Assembly (NCBI RefSeq): GCF_964340395.1
Contig: NC_135564.1
Span: 17,229,431 to 17,293,430 of the forward strand
Origin: Glandiceps talaboti
Taxonomy: Eukaryota > Hemichordata > Enteropneusta > Spengelidae
DNA length: 64,000 nt
Direction of reading: 5' to 3'
The notes beneath the pieces were generated by a model that saw only the letters and a list, made by a program, of their open reading frames with translations, was not told where the DNA came from and searched no databases. Made by a program: the position numbers and the translations under genes. Position 1 is the stretch's first letter. Each line of letters begins with the position of its first letter. Shown one piece after another: positions 57,108-64,000 of the stretch.

Positions 57108-60100
57108 AACACAGATACACACACACACAAATGGCTTGATATTTTATAAGAATATACATAATGCATGCATCATATTTCAGAGAGATGCAGTGTACATGTA
57201 CTCCCAACCAACCCATCACTGCTTCCCCCCCCCCAACCCTACCCCCATTCCACACCACCCACCCCCACATACACATTTCTCAAGCTGCCCACCAAACGAA
57301 CACACTTTCAACCACACAGACACTTACCGCTCTCAGCAGCCACAGATTTAGGTAGTGGTACTGGTGCTAAAACTGTAGGAAAGACTGATGCTGGTAGCTG
57401 ATTATCAACTTGAAGTCTGTTTATCTTAGCATGTAATTGTAACTGATGTTCAGATGCCTTATACTTAACCCAGATACCAGGGTGGTAGGTTCTACGGATA
57501 TTACATTTCTTTGGTTTCACCATCTTCATTTGCATAATATCAACCTAGGATACAAATAGTTAGATATGTACTATGTCACATCAATCAGAAAACTCTTAAG
57601 CATTTGTTGACATAATCAAAACCCAATTTTACATATTAAGTATTCTCAAGTCCATGTCGCTAAATTGTCTCATCATTGTGGTTGGACTGATGTTTTCGCA
57701 TCAAACTCACAAAATGACAAACAGTAAATAGAAAATATCGCTGAGGAAAAACAGTAATTGCATTTTTCTAATCAGCTGTAATCTCTCTTTGTAATTTGAG
57801 ATACTTGACTAGCATTAGTTCCAACCAGCTGGTTCCTAATGAAGATTGTACATCTTATATCTCTGAGTCTGTAATTAAAATATCTGCCCTCCCACTTTAT
57901 TGGATTAGATTAGATTATATCAGATTATATCAGATCAGATTAGATTAAATCAGACCAGATCAGTTTAGATTAGATTAGATTAGATTAGATTATTTTATTG
58001 ACCAAAGTGACTGACATGTTGCATAGGATTGTGCTTTGGTGCTGTTTCAATGCAATTAACAAGACAACAGTAAACATACAGTATCATAATGGTACTACAC
58101 AATGCAAGATAAAAGTGCACATGTGAAGATTTAGTACCAAGTCATTACAGTAACTATTTTCTACAATTTTGTATGCATTTCCTATTTTCAAACAAATCAT
58201 AATTTTCAGACCAATTTTCCAAACAACCACAATCAATAACTAGTATTTGTTTATTCCATAGGTGTGAAAGGCAGTCAGTAGTTTATGAGATGGATTCCTA
58301 CCTCCATGTCTCCATCTAGTTTCTGTGTACCCTCAGGGACATTCTTCCCAAGTGAAGACAGACTTTGTATTTTCTGAAATTCAGCCTCCATGATTTCACT
58401 TTGTTTGATTTTCAGTGGCTTCCACCTTCGTCTCTTGGCAAACTCCCACACAATGCCAGAACTGTCGACAGGAAAGTATTCATCATAATATTAATATGAA
58501 CTGTCTGTTACTATTACATAGAACAGGTTAAAGTTCAAAATGATCATTGACCAATGAAGATATGGATTGACTTTAATACAATTGTTATGAATGTACGTGA
58601 AATTAGAGGAAAAGTCCAATCAGACGTACTCCTGTTTGAGTGCAATTGTCTTGATTACTACTAGTAACTTACATATGATTTTGGGGTGACAAAATAGCAC
58701 CTTAGTAAGTTATTTTGCAAGCTCCTACTGCACTTGACATGTGTTCAGCCATTTGGGGGATTTCCTGCAAGGGTTTATGGGAAATCCTCTAGTGATGACA
58801 TCACACATAGTGTGATCTTGTAGCTAACTTTCCTGTGAAATGATAATGCATGCCTTTCCTCTTTTCTTAATTTCCTTTGATTGATGAACCACAAAATAAT
58901 TCTCTTCAGAACCTGGCAAACTTAAGTCACTTGAAAAGAGCAATCAAGACATATATTTTTATTATTTCATCGCATTTTATCTTTACTGCCATACCTTGTT
59001 ATGCCCATGTAAGCAATTTCACTTCTGGTCAGGTTGTTGACCAATGACAATCCAATGCCTTGCAAAGATAGATTCAAGTCCATGTCAGCTTGCTCTAATT
59101 CACCAGCCTAGGGGGACAAAGGATAATTTACATGTCAGTTTGATCTAATTCACCAGCCTAAGGGGACAAAGGATAATTTACATGTCAGTTTGATCTAATT
59201 CACCAACCTAAGGGGACAAAGGATAATTTACATGTCAGTTTGATCTAATTCACCAGCCTAAGGGGACAAAGGATAATTTACATGTCAGCTTGTTCTAATT
59301 CACCAGCCTAAGGGGACAAAGGATAATTTACATGTCAGTTTGATCTAATTCACCAACCTAAGGGGACAAAGGATAATTTACATGTCAGTTTGATCTAATT
59401 CACCAGCCTAAGGGGCCAAAGGATAATTTACATGTCAGTTTGATCTAATTCACCAGCCTAAGGGGACAAAGGATAATTTACATGTCAGCTTGTTCTAATT
59501 CACCAGCCTAAGGGGACAAAGGATAATTTACATGTCAGCTTGTTCTAATTCACCAGCCTAAGGGGACAAAGGATAATTTACATGTTAGTTTGATCTAATT
59601 CACCAGCCTAAGGGGACAAAGGATAATTTACATGTCACCATGTTCTAATTTATACAAGCTTAGGAAGCATATAATGTAAGATTGTTCAAATTCACAAGCT
59701 TATGGTGCAAAGGATAAGTTATACTAATTATGATACACTGGGCTACAATCAGATACTAAAATGTAAGGTTATCAATTATCTCATTATTTGTGTTTGCTTT
59801 CAGAACAGATAAAAATGTTGTATACCTGTTGGGCAATAACTGCCATGGCTAAATCTTCAGTGAACATCAATGTTCTCTGCATGCCATCTAAAAATGACAC
59901 CCAATAACACTTCTTCTTTTCAGCAATGTCAAATGCACCAAATCCATCCTACGGTGTAAAGCAACAAACATCATTTTATAATTATTATCATAATTTCACA
60001 TCAAGTTACAAGTGCACCCATCATAATTTCACATTGGCTAATATGATACTTGGACAAATTAGTCCACAACATCATAAGAACTGATCAAAACCATGAGGTG

Positions 60101-63100
60101 CACTCCTTCATTGAATAATTTTAGCTACAGCCATCGCTAAAATCTTTCTGCTGTTTTTTTTTTCATGCAAGTTGGTATGCTATCTCGAAAAAAACAGAAT
60201 GAAAAGCATCACATAGGGTAGACTTTGCCATGGGGAACATTTTCCGTGAGTGAAAATCAAAGTTTTTCAAATCTTTCCAACTTTGCCATAAGAGGATATC
60301 ATGGAAATCAACATTTCATTTCTCCATTCTCTACATAGTATTCGGTGGCCATATTGGATTGTAAACATTGACATCATTTGACCTGTATTTCAAATATTTG
60401 CATGGTGACCCTTGGTTGTTTTTCTTGATTTTAACTGGGTAATGGGTTTTAGCTTTCCTGACCCAAAAAAAGCAAACATAAAATTTTTTATTTCTAAGGC
60501 ACATACTGCATAATTCCACAAGTGTTTGACAACGTCTTTATTGTAAGATATATAGATTTGACTTACTGCTAGGAGCTTATCTTTCTTCGTTGTCTCAAAC
60601 ATATTCCATTTCAACTCATGCTTGCCACAAGGGTCCTCCCAAGTATACATCACAGCCTCTTTGGCACTTAGCACATGGTCAGACTTTGAATTGTTCCTGA
60701 AACAACAATATTGACTGATGAATTGACTGTTAAAACATTACTTGTATATCAAAGACACCAAGTCTTCATAGTAGGCATAGCTTCAAACTAGATAGGGCAC
60801 TGCCTTTTCTGGGCTTGAAGAAATTGCACATGATGTTGCTATATGCATGCAGCTGTAGGGTGGCTGCACCTCTGTAGTAGCCATTGAGTGATATGTGTAT
60901 ACTTACACTTGGCTGTAAGTCAGAGCTATGCTAGCACAGTGGTTAATCAGCTGTAGGGTGGCTGCACCTCTGTAGTAGCCATTGAGTGATATGTGTATAC
61001 TTACACTTGGCTGTAAGTCAGAGCTATGCTAGCACAGTGGTTAATCAGCTGTAGGGTGGCTGCACCTCTGTAGTAGCCATTGAGTGATATGATATTAGAC
61101 CATTCACTGACATTGAATAACACAGCAATACCACCAATCTGTCATGATAGGAAAAATATACAGGATGAATCAGAAAAGTCAGAATTGTTTATGCTATCTT
61201 GACTGCCTCAAGTTAATATAACAGATTGTATGTAACATGTAACAACAGTAATCCCTTTTACTGAAACATAACGATGGGTAATCTGCACTATGTCTCATGA
61301 TATTCAAATTGTTATATTTGCACACTTGCAAAGTCGCCCTTCTTAAAAACTCTAGACAAAACCCTGATGCGAGTTTTGTTATGACTTATAATTTGTGCTT
61401 TCTCTTTCTTCTGTTAGCATCTTTAAATATTTCACAAAATAAGCTGAGCGTTAAACAGAATATTGTTTTAAAACAACAAAGTTTGTTAAAACAAAAGTAC
61501 TAGACCCTTGTTCACATGAGGGCGCTAAAATGGCTCGGTACAATATCAACGCCAAACTAAATGAGCTTTACTTCTAATTCTAATTCTATACTGTGTAAAC
61601 ATCCAAAAAGGATTATCATCACACAGGCGTACCATTAGATGATATTAAAACTGTCATGGAATAAAATAAATGTGCAAGATAACTTAGAAGAGAACGTATC
61701 TAGACAGTACATAGACTCTACTACTATTGGAAACAAGTCTTTGACTCTGTGGGTTATCCAAGTAGTTCAACAACTTATACCAGTTTAAATTTATATATAT
61801 TATCTGTTATGTCTATTATGTTGATTTACTGAAATAATCTAATCTAATCTAATCTAATCTAATCTAATCTAATACTTACTTTAGGATCAGGTATTTTAAG
61901 AAGTACACTGCCAGGTCGGTTGTAGATAAATGGAGCTGACACTTTGGATGAATCTTGTGCTTTGACTTGCATTCTCATTTCTTTCCGACTCTTGGTCTTT
62001 GGCCAGAAAGGTAAACACTGAAAACAGACAAAGATAAATTGTATACATTAGGAATATTTTGTCTTCAACTTGCATTTAGATTAGTCTAATCTTAAATTGT
62101 GAAAAATATCCAGAGGAACATAATGTTACACTGAATGGATTGCTATACTTTAACTATAAAAATCTGAATGATATACATAAATTTCTAGATTGTCTGTCGG
62201 AAATATTTAACCATAAATTGGATTGCAATATACAAATATGATGTGAATAGATAATAAATATAAAATAATCATGCTACACATATTTTATATAATATTTACA
62301 TTTATGTAGTATTTCACAATATATAAATATATACATATATATGAAAATATTACAAATGATTTTTTTAAAATTGATAATGCTCACATGAACACCAGCAAAT
62401 CAAATCTCCATTTCAAATGCATAATGTACATCAATCCTCTTTGTTCTACAGCAGTCATATTACCTGATACTACTTCTCTGAATATACATGGAGTATGTAT
62501 GCTAAACTCACCTCACCTGCTGTAATATCATACCATGTATTAGAACCTTCTTGAGCCAATGACAGTGTCATATCAGAATGATTGACAGCTAAATACTCAC
62601 CTCCCCTGCTGTAATATCATACCATGTATTAGAACCTTCTTCAGCCAATGACAGTGTCATATCAGAATGATTGACAGCTAAATACTCACCTCCCCTGTTG
62701 TAATATCATACCATGTATTAGAACCTTCTTCAGCCAATGACAGTGTCATATCAGAATGATTGACAGCTAAATACTCACCTCCCCTGCTGTAATATCATAC
62801 CATGTATTAGAACCTTCTTCAGCCAATGACAGTGTCATATCAGAATGATTGACAGCTAAATAGCCAATGAGTGTCATATCAGAATGATTGACAGCTAAAT
62901 AGCCAATGACAGTGTCATATCAGAATGATTGACAGCTAAATACTCACCTCCCCTGCTGTAATATCATACCATGTATTAGAACCTTCTTCAGCCAATGACA
63001 GTGTCATATCAGAATGATTGACAGCTAAATAGCCAATGACAGTGTCATATCAGAATGATTGACAGCTAAATAGCCAATGACAGTGTCATATCAGAATGAT

Positions 63101-63819
63101 TGACAGCTAAATACTCACCTCCCCTGCTGTAATATCATACCATGTATTAGAACCTTCTTCAGCCAATGACAGTGTCATATCAGAATGATTGACAGCTAAA
63201 TAGTCAATGACAGTGTCATATCAGAATGATTGACAGCTAAATAGCCAATGACAGTGTCATATCAGAATGATTGACAGCTAAATAGCCAATGACAGTGTCA
63301 TATCAGAATGATTGACAGCTAAATACTCACCTCCCCTGCTGTAATATCATACCATGTATTAGAACCTTCTTCAGCCACTGACAGTGTCATATCAGAATGA
63401 TTGACAGCTAAATAGCCAATGACAGTGTCATATCAGAATGATTGACAGCTAAATAGCCAATGACAGTGTCATATCAGAATGATTGACAGCTAAATACTCA
63501 CCTCCCCTGCTGTAATATCATACCATGTATTAGAACCTTCTTCAGCCACTGACAGTGTCATATCAGAATGATTGACAGCTAAATAGCCAATGACAGTGTC
63601 ATATCAGAATGATTGACAGCTAAATAGCCAATGACAGTGTCATATCAGAATGATTGACAGCTAAATACTCACCTCCCCTGCTGTAATATCATACCATGTA
63701 TTAGAACCTTCTTCAGCCACTGACAGTGTCATATCAGAATGATTGACAGCTAAATACATTGGTGTCAGAGTCACTATCTTTGTCAATGCAGCATTAGTTA
63801 GGTGAATCTTTACTCCAAT
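40269..63819 (-). CDS. VPS13A/C-like bridge lipid-transfer protein, C-terminal part (5' end beyond window)
   Basis: VPS13 proteins are rod-like channels that move phospholipids between membranes at contact sites. Twenty-one exons, all phases consistent: 63819-63673, 62017-61880, 61138-61005, 60696-60567, 59948-59826, 59107-58995, 58461-58302, 57544-57328, 56904-56729, 56100-55978, 55356-55214, 54900-54705, 54193-54118, 53528-53365, 53077-53032, 52758-52635, 49368-49159, 48768-48645, 47664-47617, 41047-40952, 40391-40269. They give 936 residues in the order VAB-domain end, VPS13_C/ATG2_C-type region, PH-like beginning, basic tail. Diagnostic strings: [64 protein letters not shown]. Wording is closer to VPS13C than VPS13A; orthology needs a tree. 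Four exon-intron borders carry tandem arrays. The last three exons are unlike the family as I know it. Confidence 0.93.
40560..40690. repeat. 41-bp tandem repeat (about 3 copies)
   Basis: Units around CCAGCTGGGGGTAGGAT at 40575, 40616 and 40657, in the intron just upstream of the last VPS13-like exon. Confidence 0.85.
43130..43830. repeat. Diverged ~200-bp tandem repeat, 3-4 copies
   Basis: Each unit has a poly-C patch (CCCCCACCCC), AAATTTYAACATTTTGGAC, ATCACATGAAATT and ACACACAGGCA segments in the same order. Later copies are more alike. Confidence 0.75.
44814..44877. mobile_element. Small foldback, relative of TAGTCT family
   Basis: 64 bp with inverted ends TAGTCCTGCTTGCA and TGCAAGCAGGACTA. 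No clear target-site duplication. Confidence 0.6.
46283..46503. mobile_element. Second copy of the AGTAAAGC MITE
   Basis: Shares about 200 bp with 24500-24816 (TGTACCACAATTGTTTATAG, GACCACATTAGAAAGGCC, GCTAGGCTTGTAAATAAA). Its ends AGTAAAGCATTTTC and GAGAAAGTGCTTTACTT are inverted copies of each other. This copy lacks the duplicated right half. Confidence 0.8.
47786..47856. repeat. Near-perfect 28-bp stem hairpin
   Basis: Left arm 47786-47813 (CACATCAGTGCAGTAAGG...) pairs with 47829-47856 with one mismatch, which would be a G-U pair in minus-strand RNA. The loop is 15 nt. Weaker inverted similarity extends outward. It lies in a VPS13-like intron. It is either a MITE core or a small-RNA hairpin. 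Confidence 0.8.
48645..52758 (-). CDS. VPS13-like exons flanking the giant array and PH-like start
   Basis: Exon 52758-52635 reads [20 protein letters not shown], then [16 protein letters not shown], ending CGCAG|GTAATAAC. After the 3.3-kb intron, exon 49368-49159 reads [14 protein letters not shown] and [20 protein letters not shown], and exon 48768-48645 reads [20 protein letters not shown], the start of the PH-like domain. Phases 2 and 2 match across the array-containing intron, so its removal restores the family sequence. Confidence 0.93.
49934..52621 (-). repeat. Minisatellite of 58 42-bp units and 5 51-bp units spanning a VPS13-like 5' splice site
   Basis: Counted from the sequence: 57 units of 42 bp plus one of 39 bp (49934-52366), then five of 51 bp (52367-52621), then the real exon border at 52622-52640. 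On the minus strand each unit contains coding GCCTTTGATGGTATACGCAG followed by the donor GTAATAACATCATA. The 51-bp units also include ATTGATATGGCTAGC, further exon sequence that the 42-bp units have lost. Variation is limited to a few sites (CGC/CAC, CAGT/TAAT, TCAT/TCGT). Read-through in the protein frame hits TAA TAA at the border. Confidence 0.97.
53032..57544 (-). CDS. VPS13-like C-terminal (VPS13_C / ATG2_C-type) exons
   Basis: Exons 57544-57328 down to 53077-53032 (eight). They include the [15 protein letters not shown] segment, [31 protein letters not shown]-type strand signals and the amphipathic, Gly-rich helical stretch from [15 protein letters not shown] through [20 protein letters not shown]. 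In characterised VPS13 proteins this part binds lipid droplets or mitochondria. The exon 56904-56729 ends CAG|GCAAGT, a GC-AG intron. Confidence 0.92.
53648..53890 (+). mobile_element. Probable tRNA-derived SINE
   Basis: TGGCCAAATGGTTAGAGTGG resembles a tRNA A box and D-arm, followed about 45 bp later by a decayed B-box-like GTTTGTGTCACCC. A body of about 150 bp then ends in ACTTGAGGAGGTATAAATG. It is not an intact tRNA because the arms do not fold well. It lies in a VPS13-like intron. Confidence 0.5.
54267..54301. repeat. (GT)n microsatellite
   Basis: Dinucleotide run downstream of a VPS13-like acceptor. Confidence 0.93.
55560..55920. repeat. 75-bp tandem repeat, 4-5 copies
   Basis: CCCAATAAACATTATGG recurs at 55641, 55716, 55791 and 55866. 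The 25-codon period leaves one frame open on the + strand. It is wholly intronic and, unlike the other arrays, does not include a splice site. Confidence 0.93.
57047..57103. repeat. (CA)n microsatellite
   Basis: Dinucleotide run in a VPS13-like intron. Confidence 0.95.
57900..57992. repeat. (AGATT)n pentanucleotide repeat
   Basis: Imperfect AGATT/AGATC units, pure towards the right end. A reverse-complement run occurs at 61836-61874. Confidence 0.92.
58302..61138 (-). CDS. VPS13-like central exons (VAB end to VPS13_C start)
   Basis: Exons 61138-61005, 60696-60567, 59948-59826, 59107-58995 and 58461-58302. Motifs: [70 protein letters not shown] and RRRWKPL. The order matches VPS13A/C. The donor at 61004 and the acceptor at 59108 are both copied in neighbouring tandem arrays. 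Confidence 0.9.
59108..59640 (-). repeat. 50-bp minisatellite spanning a VPS13-like 3' splice site, 11 acceptors
   Basis: The CTAGG/CTAAGG acceptor complement recurs every 50 bp from 59108 to 59608; two more diverged copies may follow to about 59720. On the minus strand each unit has the pyrimidine tract CCTTTGTCCCCTTAG, then about 27 coding bases (GCTGGTGAATTAGA...GACATG), then TAA. The copied exon start therefore always ends in an in-frame stop, whereas the real exon continues GACATGGACTTG. Confidence 0.96.
60850..61138 (-). repeat. 98-bp exon-border repeat with two donors (about 2.9 copies)
   Basis: Units at 60850-60947 and 60948-61045, and the true exon from 61046. Each complete border reads CAAGT|GTAAGTATACAC on the minus strand (donors at 61004 and 60906). 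98 bp is not a multiple of three, and read-through gives CAA GTG TAA. Confidence 0.93.
61836..61874 (-). repeat. (AATCT)n run abutting a VPS13-like donor
   Basis: About seven pentanucleotide copies begin at the end of the donor GTAAGT of the exon 62017-61880, so the repeat occupies the intron from about position +7. Confidence 0.93.
61880..63819 (-). CDS. VPS13-like VAB-region exons
   Basis: Exons 63819-63673 (49 codons) and 62017-61880 (46 codons), both phase 0-0. They read [32 protein letters not shown] and, across the junction, CLPFWPKT, matching the SHR-binding/VPS13 adaptor-binding region, where the CxPFWP motif is conserved. The first exon's donor (GAG|GTGAGT at 63672) is the first of nine copies in the adjacent array. 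Confidence 0.88.
62500..63672 (-). repeat. 41/89-bp composite minisatellite with nine copies of a VPS13-like donor
   Basis: A 41-bp module (ATTTAGCTGTCAATCATTCT...) and an 89-bp module (the same plus 48 bp holding TGGTATGATATTACAGCAGG and GAG|GTGAGT) alternate. Donor complements ACTCAC are at 62506, 62595, 62684, 62773, 62942, 63113, 63325, 63495 and the genuine 63667. The 41-bp module is exon-internal sequence joined to the donor side at a shared TATTTAGCTG. Read-through past any donor gives GTG AGT ATT TAG. Confidence 0.95.
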
Positions 63820-63879
63820 CTATTGAAAAAGAAAATATGAGATACTTTACTATGTCTCTTCTATATTTCAGAACAGACA

Positions 63880-64000
63880 GACACATACACACACACACAC
63901 ACACACATATGCCCCCCCCCTCACACACACACATACACACACTTAGTTACATACATATATGTACGCACTCATGTATGCACACACATGCACATATACATAC
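63880..64000. repeat. CA-rich low-complexity sequence
   Basis: CA runs with TACA and poly-C patches to the window edge. No coding signal. Confidence 0.8.

Noticed and set aside
57136-57401. Plus-strand Pro/Thr/His-rich ORFs
   Set aside because: C-rich low-complexity intron sequence antisense to a VPS13-like exon.
59108-63672. CRISPR-like or satellite explanation for the regular VPS13-gene arrays
   Set aside because: There are no spacers. Units are contiguous, animal, and contain exon-intron borders of the host gene.

Overview
This window is animal nuclear DNA. It has many short coding exons with GT-AG introns in consistent phases, animal receptor and VPS13 protein families, dense microsatellites, foldback MITEs and minisatellites lying on exon-intron borders. 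The compact introns, the mix of repeats and especially the border-spanning minisatellites (from memory, 'mirage' minisatellites were described at amphioxus Adh) point to an amphioxus, Branchiostoma sp. That assignment is inference.

Layout. (1) Positions 1-16883, + strand: the 3' part of a non-classical cadherin gene. It has about six visible EC repeats, degenerate membrane-proximal repeats, a Thr-rich stalk, one TM segment and a cytoplasmic tail of about 150 residues. (2) Positions 20745-34228, + strand: a MET/RON-type receptor tyrosine kinase (Thr-rich stalk, PSI, IPT x4, TM, complete kinase, tandem pYxN docking tail). I find no Sema domain, start codon or signal peptide before it. The last shared cadherin exon (12232-12305) ends in phase 1 and the first kinase-gene exon (20745-20819) begins in phase 1. 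One locus could therefore make either a plain cadherin or a cadherin-MET kinase by alternative splicing; two adjacent genes are the simpler alternative. (3) Positions 34229-40268: no gene seen; foldback elements and repeats. (4) Positions 40269-63819, - strand: the C-terminal 21 exons of a VPS13A/C-like lipid-transfer protein, closest to VPS13C, whose 5' part lies beyond the right edge.

The most unusual signal is a set of five tandem arrays whose repeat unit spans a real exon-intron junction, so that a genuine splice site has been copied many times. Four are in the VPS13-like gene: 64 donor copies at 49934-52640, 11 acceptors at 59108-59613, 2 donors at 60901-61004 and 9 donors at 62506-63672. 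One is in the cadherin gene, on the acceptor side, at 11599-11940. In each array the copied unit carries an in-frame stop next to the duplicated site, so only the copy adjoining the full exon gives functional protein.

Mobile DNA includes a 2.19-kb non-autonomous hAT-like element with an 8-bp target-site duplication in a cadherin intron, a small foldback family (TIR TAGTCTYGCTGCYAGAC) with 9-bp duplications, and several other MITEs. Two very long overlapping ORFs at 49.9-52.8 kb are artefacts of a 42-bp repeat and are not genes. No rRNA, CRISPR or intact tRNA gene was seen.
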